Program-made: the position numbers and the translations under genes
Source of the DNA: Paratinospora sagittata
Taxonomy: Eukaryota; Streptophyta; Magnoliopsida; Ranunculales; Menispermaceae
Length of the DNA: 64,000 nucleotides
Direction of reading: 5' to 3'
NCBI GenBank assembly: GCA_035771175.1
Contig: CM069603.1
Span: 14,236,286 to 14,300,285, forward strand
Shown here: positions 34,531-48,900 of the stretch, piece by piece
Numbering within the stretch: the stretch's first letter is position 1
How the letters are laid out: every line of letters starts with the position of its first letter
Notes under the pieces: model-generated
Databases searched by the model: none
What the model was told of the DNA's origin: nothing
What the model saw: only the letters and a program-made list of their open reading frames with translations

Positions 34531-35775
34531 TTATTTGTTAGTATCAAAACACTTAGAAGAATGTTAAGTGAAAAACCACTTAGGCCAACAGGGCATATCA
34601 TGGGGCAAAGACTTGTTAAAGAAGGGATAAGATGGAGAGTAAGAAATGGCAGGAACATACTTATATCTAAGGACCCTTGGGTTCCTAAGCCAAGATCCTT
34701 TAAACTAATCACTCCACCAAGAACAGGTCAGATTGCAAAGTAGTAGAGTTCATGAACCCCCAAGGTGAATGGAATGTAGATAAACTCAAAAGGGAAATAC
34801 TTCAGATAGATGTGAAGGAAATTCTAAAACTTCCCTTAAGCCAAAGGAGTCCGAGAATAAATTGATATGGCCTTACTCTAAAGATGGGCTTTATAGCGTC
34901 AGAAGTGGTTATAGATTGGAGGTGGAGAAATGGTCTCAGTTGGGACCCTAGACAGTGGAGTTGAGATGACTATGTGGAAGAAAATTTGGAGTTCCTTTAA
35001 CTCCTCCAAAAGTTAAAATCTTCTTATGGACAGTCATGAGGAATATCCTGCATACTACTATTAATTTAAAAAAGAAAAATATATTGCCTTCTGCAGTCTG
35101 CTCCATTTGTAATTTGGAGATAGAAAACATCATTCATGCTTTGGCAAGATGTAGTAGAGCCCTGGAAGTTTTGGATAGGTGTGATCCAAAGATTTTTGCT
35201 GAAGATAAGATTCCAACTTCTTGGTCTAGGAAACCTCAAAGAAGTGATTTTAGCTTCAAAATCAGAGGAACTAGATTATGATGATTTCTTGGAGCATATG
35301 GGAATCCAAAAACCGTTCTTGCTGGCAACTCAAAAGAAAATGCATATCAGGTATTCCAAAGAGCTATCACAATTTTTAAAGACTATTACAGTCATAATGA
35401 TAATCAAAGAGGCAGACCCAACGCAAAGAACGTGAGATGGATTCCACCAAATTCTAACTGTTTGAAACGCAATGTGAATGCAAGCATGTTGTTAAATAGC
35501 AACCAGATGGGCTTGGCGCCTTAATCCGATATCAGAATGGCCAAGTTGTGGGGGCTCTATCTCAGAAAATCCAAGGAATCTTCTTATCTGAAATAGCTGA
35601 AGCTATGTGGGTCAGAATGGGCTTGTTGATGGCAAAGGAGTTGGGGATTCCTGTAGAACAAGTGGAAGGCGACAACATTACAGTGATGGGAATTATTTAG
35701 CAGGTTCTTCTAATCCAGATTCTAAGGAAGGCCTCTTTCTTCTTTGAAATGAAAGTTTTGTTTTCCTAAAAAAAG
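34531..35775 (+). pseudogene. 3' part of a LINE: RT tail, zf-RVT and RNase H
   Basis: A frame near 34590 gives IRWRVRNGRNILISKDPWVP, characteristic of the RT C-terminus of plant L1-like elements. Around 35000-35170 a zf-RVT zinc-binding module follows (ILPSAVCSICNLEIENIIHAL...C). At about 35520-35700 an RVT_3-type RNase H is visible (GALIRYQNGQVVGALSQKI, then EIAEAMWVRMGLLMAKELG). Frames change repeatedly. The element ends in A-rich sequence (tcctaaaaaaagagaaaaaaatg, 35766-35793), in keeping with LINE 3' ends. The endonuclease and most of RT are absent, so it is a 5'-truncated dead copy. Confidence 0.8.
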
Positions 35776-36943
35776 AGAAAAAAATGACATTCACCATTAG
35801 TTTATTGATATAAAATGCATGTTAATTTCCATTTTTTAACTGATGGGTTAACATGTGCCTTTCTTGCTTCACATGAAAGCATAGGAGTAGGTGCACAGCG
35901 GATCCCTACGTCACTTGTGACCTTATCTATTTTTATATCATATCGTTACATTCATGAACAGCCAAATATATGTGATATCTTAATAAATTATTTCTAAAAT
36001 AGATTTTACCCACATGGGTTTTGAAAAATAATATAAAGTGAATATATTAATGCAGATCATAACCTATAATATATTACCTTTACATTTTCATAATTGTCTC
36101 AAATTATAGAATAGGTCATTGCTTTGATTTGTAGTTGAGGTTATAACTTATAGGGTAGTCATTTTATTATTATTATTATTTTGGTAATTTAACTGTTGTT
36201 CCCTAATCATGCTCACAGCAAGGAGCGGGCACTGATAACGAGATATTAAGACATTCTATTATTTTTTTTTGTAGGGTAGAATTTTTTCGTTTAGTTTTTT
36301 TAAGAACACGGTCACAATTGTCCTTGAACACTATTGTTTAATATATTAATGGGTGACACGAGTCTCACTCGAACTTTTCACTTTAAGAATGAAGGCGTTT
36401 GCCCTTAACAAGATAGAAAGATATTCTACAAAATAATGATATATGATTATATGTATTTGTGTATATATATATATATATATAAATATTAATTTAATTAAAA
36501 AATATATAACTTTAAATATAATTACATATTCACAATTATTAAATAAAAATATATTACATGTCTTAAGATGTATAATAAATAATTTAATAATTATAAATAT
36601 ATAATTACACTTAAAATTATATTTTTTATAATTAAATTAATATTTATAAATAATGTGTTACAGAAAAGAAAATTAATTAGTGTAGGTAGCGGCTCCACAA
36701 AATATCGGTAGGAAACAGAACTGGAAAGACAAAAGTAGCCTTGACTTTGTAAGAAATCACAATCATTTAAAATGAGTAATTGAAAGCGCAGGCAGCGTGG
36801 AGGATGATAGATGATGTTTTTTAGATCAACAATGGCGAAAATCAATTGCGTTCGCAGGCCACGAACCCTAGATTTCAGCGGATATCTTTTGTCGGCTGGT
36901 TTCACTTTGTTAGCAGAAACAGAAAGCGAAGAAGAAGAAAAAG
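35776..36943. other. A+T-rich upstream region of the metallophosphoesterase gene
   Basis: No coding sequence recognised. The region contains a short (TA)n run near 36462-36481 and long poly-A/T stretches. The 150 bases before the start codon are less A+T-rich and probably hold the 5' UTR: an overlapping frame from 36811 has no family support, and a GAAGAAGAAGAAAAAG stretch sits directly before the chosen ATG. A promoter must lie here, but I cannot place a convincing TATA box. Confidence 0.5.
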
Positions 36944-39900
36944 ATGGTGAGTTGGAAGTCAATATTGGCACTGATGTTGGTAGGTGGTCTGATGATTTTC
37001 GAAGAGAGAGTTTCGATCCCTTCGTGCGAGACAGTGCCTCGCGATGATGATGTTGAAGATTCTGAAGTTGATACTGATGAGGAACTTAAAGTGATGATGG
37101 TGGCCAACTTGCTGTTGATGGGATCTGAAGCTGGTTATTTGAATGTCTACTTCAGAGATTCTTATATGACTAAGTTCTTCAGAGTAAGTGTGAATTTATT
37201 CTACACTTTTTTTTTTCTTTTCAAATTAAGTTCCTAATATCGAATGAGTTTCTGGTTAGGATTGATTCGGTTGGATTTGTATAGAAATTTATTTAACTGT
37301 GTTTGATTTGTAAAATCTCAGGGTTTCTTTTTAATTGAGCATTTTCAACTTACATTTATTCATAAAAAAAATAATTTTTGTCTAATCTGATGTTCTGTGC
37401 TCTGTTCTAAGATTTTTCTAGTATCTTTATTCCTTCAGCTTACGTTTGCAGTGAATGTAAATGCTATATACTAGTCTAGTCTTTGCTCTTATAATGGATG
37501 AATGAAAAACTGAAATAAGTATATTGGCATCATATTGAAAGTCTAATGTAATAACCAATAGTTTCTTGTTGATTTATTATTTCAACTTATATTTTCCAAT
37601 CTTGGCCTTAATTATACTTGATAAAAACTATTTCTTCAGCTGCTGAAATTAATTTTGTTTTGAACAATTATGCTGTCATCATATATACTGTGTGTATGTA
37701 GTTTTAAGTGTTTGAGAGTGTTAATTATCTAAAAATATTTGCATTCTTGTTTTTAAACAGAAATCCTTTGAGAGATTGAAGCCTGACATGCTTATAGTTC
37801 TGGGCGATATTTCCGCAAAAGGCTCAGAATTGACAAATGGCAAATGGTTGTCTGTGCTTCAGCAATTTCAGAGAATATTAGGTCCTTTTCTTGGGCTTCC
37901 TCTTCATGTTGTTCTGGGCGACAGGGATGTTGGAGAATGCAGTAAATTAAATGCAAAATCTCTTAATTGGATCACTACAAATTTGCCTGGATTGGATTCT
38001 GCTGGTTGTGGTGCCTTTGAAATGAGCAATATTAGCTTTGTTTCACTTAATGCTGTGGCAATGCTTTGTGGCAACAATGATCTACGGTTTAGCATTGAAA
38101 AAGTCATAGAGAAGGAAAGTTTAGGTCTGCAAGCTTATACTGAGGGAATAGAAGAAGGAAAAGTTGAGCATAGCGAGGTGGGTGATGATTTTGTTAACTT
38201 CAAGTGGAGAGAAAATGCTGTGCCATCTGGTTCTGGTCCTGTTCTCTTGCTTCATTTCCCTTTGCACCGAGGAAGAAGCAGCAAATGTGGTGGAAAGAGC
38301 GTTTTGAAAGGAAGTCTTTTTCCTGGTCCAGATGAGAGATCAAAAATAAGTGATAATAGGTTGGTTTCTTGAATCTTTTGTGGATTTTGATGTTAAGTTG
38401 TGTTTTTATGAAAGAACTTCTTCTCGTGTGGATTATTTGGCCGATTTTGATATCGAGATGATACTTCACCGGCCTTTTCTTATTCATTTATATTAAGGAA
38501 AACGGGCATTGTATGTTCCTTTTCTTTTTCATGATATACCACCAACTACTTGGGGTTGATGCAATTATCTACTTTTTAAGCTCTCCTTAAGCTTGATTAG
38601 AATCCCAGTCATTACTTCTTTCCTTTGAATTATCTTTTGTACATATGAACTAATTCTTTTGTTACATATGTTATTCCTAATTTCCTATCCATACTTAATT
38701 GCATAACAATCTAAACTACAGCTTATCGGCTTCTTATGGCATTCCATGTAACAAAATTTGTCTATGTTGAAGTTCAAGCTGTTGGTCATTGTATTATAAA
38801 TTGAATTTTGAATGCCTTTGCAGAGGTCTTGGTGGGCCAGGACCGTATGAATTGTTGCAGACTCTTCCCTCAAATGCAACGGAGTACATATTTCAGGCTC
38901 TCAAACCGAGGCAATTAAAATTTCTTTAACCTTTTTACACAACTTTTAATTTTTTCATCTCTTTGCAACAAATCTGCTGTAGTTCTGCTTGGTTGTGGGT
39001 TACACCCTTCAATTGTTATGGTGTTTGTGCGCACTCAAAGTTTTCTAGTTTGGGTGCATATTTTTAATGCCTGTGACATGCTATATAGGTTTTTTTTTTT
39101 TTTTGGCTCATTTTGCTTGGTGTTTATACGATGGGATCGATTGGGACAAACTATAACAGTAGTAGAATTTGTTGTTTTAATCACTAGAAGCTAGAGCTAC
39201 TCAGTGCTGCTTCGGTCATAGAAAGAGTCATTACATTCATTATTGTTGTGGCCTTTTGGCAAATTGCATAATTTTTAATTTGAGTTTTGTGTTTATGTGT
39301 GCTGAAACCTTCAGCTGGTTGTGATAGATGCTTTCAGAATCAAATCACATCATTGCAAATCTTAGGATTTGCATCTAATTTGGATTCATAATGCTGCATC
39401 ATAAGATTTTTAATTATTAATTATTTTCTTTTTAGTTAAAACTATTTAAATTAAAGATCTAGTTGTCTAAAATTCTAAATTATACATATCTGACAACTCA
39501 ATAGCCTGGTGTTTAATGATAAAGTTTTTTTTCATGACAACTTACTGTTGAATGGGTTACTTTTGTTGCCATGATTGTTAATAGCAGTAATGAGGGGTGC
39601 CTAGTTTTAGGAGGCTTGAAAGATAGAAGTGCAAAATAAAATTTTTTAGAGGGTTGCATTTAGTGAGTAAGGATTTGGAGCATATTAATAAAAGTTTAAT
39701 GCTTTGCTAAATGCTAAATGTGGATTGGTTAACAAGGTTCGTATAACATATGCTGTTAGTATAGGCAAGACTCATGATTTTGATAACAAACACAATCCTT
39801 CATGTTTAATTCCATACTTTTCGTTTATCAGCTTTTTGACTTACCTTGGATTTATTTATTTATATTGAAATCTTGCCTTCTAGTGATTTAAAACATGAAG

Positions 39901-42900
39901 TAGGGTATGCTGAAACAAGATTCATATGATTGGCCCAAATATTTTGAACAAGGGTCTTATAATTTTTGTAACATGCTCCAATAATCCTTTCCCTTTAATG
40001 CAATCTTATAACAAGAGAGCTTTTGGACCCATGATAATAAAAGCAAGCTTTAGTGGTTTTATATTGGAACAAATTGCCTCATCTCTCTTTTTTCATATTT
40101 CCAGTTGTCCACCTCTCAGCCTTCCCATTTTTGTTTCGTTGCATGACTTATTTAGGGTTCCTAGGCTTCCTCTAAGCTTTTCTTCTTCATGTGACACACC
40201 TCCTTTGATGGTTTGAGATTTTTTGCTGCATAATACCCAACTCTTTTGTCGTGCATATGCCAAATGAGGATTGATTTTCTCACATCTTGATACAGTGTCC
40301 CTCATTTCCTGCATTTAGTGTATCCCTTAATGGTTACATGGTTTGTCCTTGATCCCTTCATGAAGTTCTTAGCTGCTTCAAAATTCAGAGTTTCTCTTCA
40401 AGGGATGAGTGGTTATGGAGTTTGTCCTAGTGATCTACATTAATTATTCTCGACTTGAGAGAATTTAACTCCAATGAGTAATGTTGATGGTACCATTCAA
40501 GAAAATTAGGTCCTAGATAAAGAAACTCATATTTTATAACTCAAGTTGCATCAGAAGGTGACTAAATGATGTCTTAATTAATAGAATCAATAATCTCATC
40601 ATTTCCTCAATTTTCTCTAAATCCCAATTACCTATTTAAGTATTTATCAACCATTAACTATCTAAACAAAATGAGCCATACTATAGTTTAACAACCAAGG
40701 TTGATCATCATTTGATGATGAAAAGATGAAGAGAACATAACACTAGTACCACAAAGTTTTGAATGTGCTTCCAAAAGTAATTAGCAAACTTAACATCCCT
40801 TTTAGAATCTATGGAAATATGTAACCATGAAGCCTAATAACTTCCCCAAGAACAGTTTGGTTACATGTGACGTGCAAGTCCACCAACATGCGACTCCCGA
40901 CCTATGAATTGCTTAAAGGATGTAGGAGGAGACACAAATAAGAACCTTGAAATAACATTGCAAGTAATAAAATTAACGTGTTCAGTGGTTTATTTCAAGA
41001 ATATCATGATAACATTTCTAAAGGCAGAAATAGAATAACTAAAATAGTCATCCTTTAATGTATCAAACCTAATGACATTGACATTCGTGGTCCATAAGAT
41101 TGTAACAGTGAGATTGAGCGCAATTGTTTTCTAATTTGTTATACCAATAAAATGATAATGGACAAAAATACACTAAAAAAGACAGCAACCCTCTTAGCAT
41201 GTTTGACACTTAGATTTCATTAGGAATTAATGTATTCTAAAGCCCAATGATTAGAGTACAAGACCAACTCTTGAAGTAATAGTATATATCGCTAGAAATG
41301 CAAGAGTTGAATGATAGTGTAAATCTCCTTATCGTTGGTGGCATGGAATAAAAAATCGACATAATTTCCAAAGTTTCATCGAATTTGATCAATTTTTCAA
41401 CCATCGAATTAGGAATTACATATAATCGAATTATTACAAAAATTCCATCGAAGTTAGGCAAAATTTCGAAATAATTTATAAAGCTCAAAAAATTCTTAGT
41501 ATTTTTTAACTTTTCAAACATAGGAAATAGATCAAATGCTATCTTCAACTTTTGTTAGAAAATATTCCTAAAGAATAGAAGTATATGTGATTTAAACACA
41601 ACTTCATATGTCATTGGTCAAAACTAAAGAACTTAAAAACAAAATAAGATTTGAAAAACTCTAATTTAAAACAAAAACTAGCATGTGATTTATAAATTGT
41701 GTGTGATTAATCCTTATATCTCCTATATCAGCTAAGTATAAAAATCATGAAATAGATTGTTACTCATGCAATATGCAACAAGCAACGATCGAAAATTCGA
41801 TTTCGACTTGACTTCGATTATTTGAAAATTGGAATTAATTCGGAGAAGTTTAATTCGACATGGAGAATTTTTGTAAAAAATCGCTATATTAGCTAAGCTT
41901 AGAGAATTTTTGCATATATGCTTAAATATCTAGATTTATTGTAGTATAAGCTAAAAACTAATATAAATAGACACTTTTAACACATAAAAATACCAATAAG
42001 TGACCTAATATTGTTAAGTGGGTTGATGAATTTGAAATGGTGTTTCGGTCTTAATTCCTTTTCTTTGTTTTGATATTTAATTTTGCGGTGGCTTGCTTCT
42101 CGACAATATATTTTGCTAGTTGGATTTCCACCATGCTTAATTTATTAGTTTATTATTTAAATGTATTATTTTTTAATCTTGTTTTGTAAAAGTTAACTAA
42201 AAGAATATGGCTTTGAAAACTCTTTTAATTTATTTTTAAGTTTTTATCTTATTTCAACTTTATTTATTTATTTTGCGTCTTTTCTTCTCTTTTTGGTAAA
42301 ACATATCTCATAAACTTTATAATTTGTTAGCTTGTTAAATTATTTTTTAAAATTTATATTGCTATATTGGTTGATGAAGTTGAAAATAATACATAATAAT
42401 TGGTAGTTTTTGTTTTCTATTGATGGAATAACATTTTTTTACTTCTCTGTCGAATTTCATCAAATTTTATCGAATTTTTTGTCGAATTTTTGCATTTTTA
42501 AATTGAAAAACAGAAATTTTATCGAAGCTTATTGAATTTTGTCGAATTTTTTGAATTTTATCGAATTATTTTGGCAAATTTTTGCATTTTTTATTTTACA
42601 TCCACTTCGCACTCGGTGGTTTAAAAAAGGGAAATTTTTTTTGGAATTTCGAGGAATTTTTGAACCATGGCAACAAGTAATAAATAGGTTAGAATCTTAC
42701 TTTAAAGTTTAAACCATTATATTTCATTGTTTAATGAGTTTTTAAGTATATAATTATGTTTGTTTTAATATATCTAAAAGAAACATTAATCTTTACAACA
42801 TTGTACTAGAACTCTTTATTACTTTTCTACAATGTCAAGCTTTTACAAAAGTTCTTCATGTTGAATTAGACTTCCCCAAATTAATTTAGAGTGTTAAGAG

Positions 42901-45900
42901 ATCAAATTTTAGTCCGAATTCGAATTTTCAATCCTTGGTTGGTGGAATGCTTTTGTTTTTTCTTAATGAATTTTTTGCTATAGTACCTAACAGTCAGCTT
43001 TTGTTACTTCGAAAACCACCTGTACAGTTGTACTTAACACTCGACATGTCATAGGAGACTTCAAAGACTTTGGGGAAGTCCAAATTTTGTAGCACAAGGT
43101 CATTTTATATTTAATAAAATCGATTAGACCACTGAAACTCCACTTTCTTCATACAATTAGGAGGTGATCTGTAATGATATTAAATTCCCTAATGAAACAT
43201 TGTAAAAGGTAGCTAACTATTGCAAGTATGAATCAGTGTTTTCAAAGCGTCAAGATGATGTATAGGCGATTTGCCTTGTCTAGGCAAGGTGTAGCTTAGG
43301 CGATAAAAAAAATATTTATTTATAAGTCCCTAGATAATTAATTAATTATTTACAGTTCCCTGGATAGTTCATATACGAAATTATATATATCTAACTATAT
43401 GTTAAATTTTCATAAAATATATCAGTTAATGGTCTTGGGTTGAAGCTCGAAAAGATTTGATGATGAAATTGGAAGCTTTTCCGTGCGTCAAACAAAAAAA
43501 AAAAATTGTTGGGCAACAAATATTTGTCCCCAGATGGTCGCCGACGATCACCAGAGATTTCGACGGTGTTTCTTGGTTTGAGCAAATGGAAAGAATAGGC
43601 TTAGGGAGAAAAATATTCGAGGCTTTACTGTAAAAAGAGGGGGGGGGGGAGGGGCAGGCGGTTCTGTTTTTAAAGCTTTTTTTTAATTAGAGAAACCCCC
43701 CTAAACTTTTTAAATATTTGCACAAACCCCCACCACCGGCCTAGGCGACGCTTTGAAAACATTGGTATGAACCTTAGAAATAGTCTGGGGCCAGGCCACT
43801 CACTAATAACTTTACCTTTTTGAGAGAGCTACATGACCATATATGAACAAATGATTCTTAGAAAAAGAACACGAGTGGGAGAGACTAACACTTCTTGAGA
43901 ATGTCATTGAACTTTTGAGCCCCAACGACCTTTTAAACCTAAAGAAGGTGACTCACAAGTGTATTGTGAGACAACCAAACTAGTTATAAATTATGGTGCT
44001 ATTGAAATAAACCACAAGGAAATTGTCCGAAGGACAACAAAAAAACACAAGTTATGATCCTCATAAACATAATAAATGTGTTATACTGCTCGTTGGCAAG
44101 ACTAACCACCCATAAAGGTCAATTTGGGGTTTTAAAAGCTATTTCAATCATCACTAAGCCTAATATGAACTTGTTAGGATCCAGTATCCACTATGCAATT
44201 CAATCGTGGGGATCCATTTAGTATCAACCACCATATTCAAAAAGTCATGTAATCAATGTATAAGAAATCAATGCTAGGGATTGATTTTATTGATGGCACA
44301 ACTCTTCGTGCTCATTCTCCAACAATGTAGGGACAACACATGGACTGGGTTGTGACTAAGGATCGAAAATTCGATTTTGACTTGACTTCGATAACTTGAA
44401 AATTAGAATTAATTCGGAGAAGTTTAAGTTGACCTGGCGAATTTTTGTAAAAATTCGCTAAATTAGAGAAGTTTAGAGAATTTTTGCATATATGCTTAAA
44501 TATCTAGATATATTGTAGTATAAGCTAAAAACTAATATAAATAGACACTTTTAATACATAAAAATACCAATAAGTGACTAACAAAATCAATCTTGTTAAG
44601 TGGGTTGATGAATTTGAAATGGTGGTGGCTTTTGGTCTTAATAGTTAATTCATTTTCTTCGATTTGATATTTAATTTTGTGGTGGCTTGCTTCTCGACCA
44701 TATACTTTACTAGTTTGAATTCCACCATGCTTAATTTATTAGTTTATTATTTAAATGTATTATTTTTTAATCTTATTTTTTAAGAGTTAACTAAAAGAAG
44801 ATGACTTTGAGAACTCTTTTAATTTATTTTTAAATTTTGATCTTATTTTAACTTTATTTATTTATTTATTTTGCTTATTTTCTTCTCTTTTTGGTAAAAC
44901 ATATCCGATAAACTACATAATTTGTTAGCTTGTTAAATTATTTTTAAAAATTTATATTGCTATGTTGGTTGATGAAGTTGAAAATAATACATAATTATTG
45001 GTATTTTTTTGTTTTCTATTGACGAAATAACATTTTTTTACTTCTCTATCGAATTTTGTTGAATTTTAACAAATTTTGTCGAATTTTATCGAATTTTTTG
45101 CATTTTTTAATTGAAAAATAGAAATTTTATCGAATTTTTGCAAATTTTATTGTACGTCCACTTCGCACTTCAGTGGTAAAAAAAAAGGGAAAAATTTCAG
45201 GGAAGTTCACTGAATTTCAAGGAGTTTTTAAACCTTTTACTCGTTGGTCATCAACTTGTTAGGTGTCTGCAACATGCTCCTTAGGATTCTTCCTATAATA
45301 GGTGAAATTGGAGAATTGAGAACTTGTGGCTGAACTGATGGTATGTTGGAAGTCCCTCATAGGGTGAAGCTCGATAGGGATGACTTCAAGACTCATTCTA
45401 TTTAGTAACTTTAGGGGGAAGATCAACTATATGCTCAAAACATTAGAAATAACCTTGCGATTAAATTAAACTAATGTTATACCAAAAGATCTTGGTTTCT
45501 TTCTTGAACTTTACAAGTCAAAATATGGAATAGTTTGGTGTAGAAGTTTGAGAAGAAATTTAGTTGAATGGGAAAATGAGGATTGAGAACGAGGCCTAGG
45601 TTGGGGTCACTATCCATAAGTTGGCAGAAAGTAATTAGATAGTTTTACCTTGATGCGTAAACATATAGATATTTTCTCAAGCATTAATGGACAACATCAA
45701 GATATTGAACCAAGGACACTATAACAACATGCATGCAACATCTATTAGAAGAATGTCACACCATACATTATCTTTACAGTCACTTATTGCAGTTGAGACT
45801 AAACACATTTCTTACAATTGTAAGAAGTCACCTAGGCAAACCTTGTACGGTTAAGATGGGGCTTTAGGTTTTAATGTTATCCTTAAAACACCAGATGTGC

Positions 45901-48900
45901 TGTCATTAATGACGTTGTTGCAATTTTTTTCCCCACCATTTAATATTGTTGTAAAAGATGTTTGTGTGTATCATTATTCAAGGTTCAAAAATTCGGCGAA
46001 TTTCGAATTAATTCGGTTTTTCGGACCATTGAAACAATGTTCAGATGTAACAAAAAAAATACAAAAAATCACCCGTTGATCTATATAGTATATTATATAT
46101 ATGTTATATATATACTATATATACGTTGATCTATTACTTATTAGTATGTTATATTATATTTTATATATATATATATATATACATATAATATAATATACTA
46201 TACTATATATATATATCTAATATACTATGTATAATATATATAACAATTATCTATCAATAATTACTATACATATAACATATTATATATATATATATATATA
46301 TTTTGGTGGGGTTGTTTCTTTTGCTTGTGGAGTATGTCTCGTGGTGTAATCTTCGCACTAGTATCTTTTTTTTTTTTAATAAAGTGAAAATGCATTATAT
46401 TTTAACTAATTTCAGTCAATTAGCTTGCATTCAATTTCTTCTATAACATATAATAGTATAACAATAATTCAAAAAAACCACAATCAAATTTTAAATGTAT
46501 GGATTTTATAAACAATTAATAAATATACATGAAATCTTTTACATTAAAAAATATTCATGGAAAATAAATAAATCTTAATTTTAAACAATATACAAATAAT
46601 GATACTACAACTTAAATAAATCTTTGAGAGCTACTAACTATAGCGGTTAAATTTAAAAAAATGTTGCTTCGTCCTTTTAGGAAATGGTCTATCAAGTCTC
46701 AACACTTTGAAATTAAAGCATATTGAATTCAACTTAAATCCTTCATAAATCTCTTAACCTGAAAAAAAGAAAAAAAATTGTTAGATACACGTGAATAATA
46801 TAAAATTCATAACATGTGCAATGTGCGTTAAACATTGTCAATGTAAAAACACATGTTTCAAATCATTATATTTATACTTTAATATGTGAAAAGTATCTAT
46901 TTATGTTTTTTTTTCACCATTTCTGATAGTAATTATGCATATTTTAACATCTATATAGAAATTCTTTATACTTCTCTAAGTTAGCGAATTTTTACAATAA
47001 TTCTCCAAGACTTCTCGAACTTTCTCGAATTAATTTTTTTTTTAAAGGTCGAAGTGCCGGGCGAAGTTGAATTTTTGAACCTTGTCATTATTGTGTGCTG
47101 CAAGGTAAATTCCAAAATGTTATTAGTAGTCTTATCCCAATCCTCATAAGGTTTCTCACCTGAGTTTAATGAGAGCAAGGATTTGTTCCACATCATCTTC
47201 ATCTTGTAGTTTCTCAATCTCTTTTGTAATGATAAGGGTGAAATGGTGACGATGATGATTATACTCAATGTTGGACCCACTTTGTTGAAAACAAATGAAT
47301 GAGAGTTTGCAATTTTTGACAACATTAGTTCTCTAATTAGGGTGTTTGCCAACATAAGAAAGAATAAGATTGGAAAGGATGGCACCACTTGGCTGTGTAC
47401 TGCCGCTAGACCATTAGGAAACAACTTAGAATGTAGAAACTCCGTTGTTTGAGAAGTCAAACATCTCCTATTAGGAATTTGATGCAAGTTCTTATTCTCT
47501 AACGCTTTATGGTATGCATCATCTAAAAAATGTTAGGAGAATATAGATTAACTTCATGACTTCATGTTTAATCTCGGTTTTTAAACTATGAATCAAATTC
47601 TCGACTATAATCCAGTGTGCTTTTTTGACATAACAATGCAACATTAGCTCCTTGAATCAGATTCAATAGTCAATGGCACTTGATGGTAGGTGGTACAGGT
47701 GAAATCACTAATACATTAAATGCTTGCTATGATATGTTGGGAGATACCTCACAGGGTGATTTTGTTCTTTTCTAGATGCTCTAAATTTTGTTGTATACTT
47801 CACTAATATCGCATGGTTGAAATAAGATGTTTTATTGTAGACCCATTGACCATCCATCTTATTAATCAAAGTAGCCTCATGGTCAACAAAACACTAGGAA
47901 AACATATCATCTACTGTTAGAGTTTTCCATCAAAACTTGGGGCATTGACCATAACATCCTAAGTGATGTGTTATGTGGGAGCATTATGATATGGCCTTTC
48001 CAATGGGTTTATGACGATATCCTGGTGACCTATGTTAATGTCTATCATAGGTAGGCACAGGTAAAAGTTCAAGACTGGTGTGTGGACAACCTATATAAAT
48101 TTGACCACAACTGGAGAAGTGGATGTGATTGATACTAATACTTTGATCAATATTAGGAGATACGATTAGGTTACCACTAAAGGCACAAGTCCTAGTTGTT
48201 TCACTAACATGGTGATCAATCGTGAAAATTGTTTTGCTTATTTAGTTTTGATTTCTGGTTGTAGTTCCTCATGGAATTGGTCCACAATCAATTTGAAGGT
48301 CTCACAAGTTTTTGTTAGGGTTTGAAGTTCGCGTTCTTAGTTTAGATTTGGCTTCAGATAGGCTATAAATGGTCATCACGAGTTAGGTTAGATCAAAGCA
48401 ATAGTTGGCAAAAAAAAGTACTAGATGAAAACATAAAAACATATGAAAGCTGGTATATTGCTAAAATTAGAATAGATAATGAAATTATAATCATGATAAT
48501 GCTTCTCAAGAAATTAAGAACGTGAAAAAATTAATTATGCACAATTTTAAAGGAGATGGGATTGGCATTATTTTTTTAATGTCAAAAAAAAAATTATGAA
48601 TAAAATAAAATAGAATTTGATCAAAACAATAAGTGAAACAAGTTATGGGTAGTTAAAGACGCAAAGCACACTAAGGCGAAGTGCCCTAGTGCCTAGCAAT
48701 GCAAGGCATATGCTTGAGTAAAGTGAGACACAAAATTTTTAAAAAACTTAATTATATATTAATCTTTGGTAAAAGAATTAGAAAAAAAAAAAATCAATAC
48801 AATTTTAAAAATTTTCCCATCATACATTATAATGTTCATATAGTGGCATAAATGTTTCTATTGCATAGTTATTATTAATAGTATGTTTATTTCTTTTGAT

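Noticed and set aside
36811..37047. 78-codon frame overlapping exon 1 of the metallophosphoesterase
   Set aside because: It does not connect in frame to exon 2 and lacks family similarity, whereas the 36944 frame joins exon 2 in phase and shows KVMMVANLLL at the expected place.
39926..40314. Open frames on both strands inside intron 3
   Set aside because: Short, overlapping, no recognisable domain, and inside a spliced intron.
44341..44360. 8-bp target duplication for the 44357 hAT copy
   Set aside because: gttgtgac on the left has no matching sequence at the right end; the nearest, gttggtca, is offset and does not match.
46981..47487. 168-codon minus-strand open frame
   Set aside because: It overlaps the right end of the hAT element and its target duplication and has no family similarity; considered a chance ORF.
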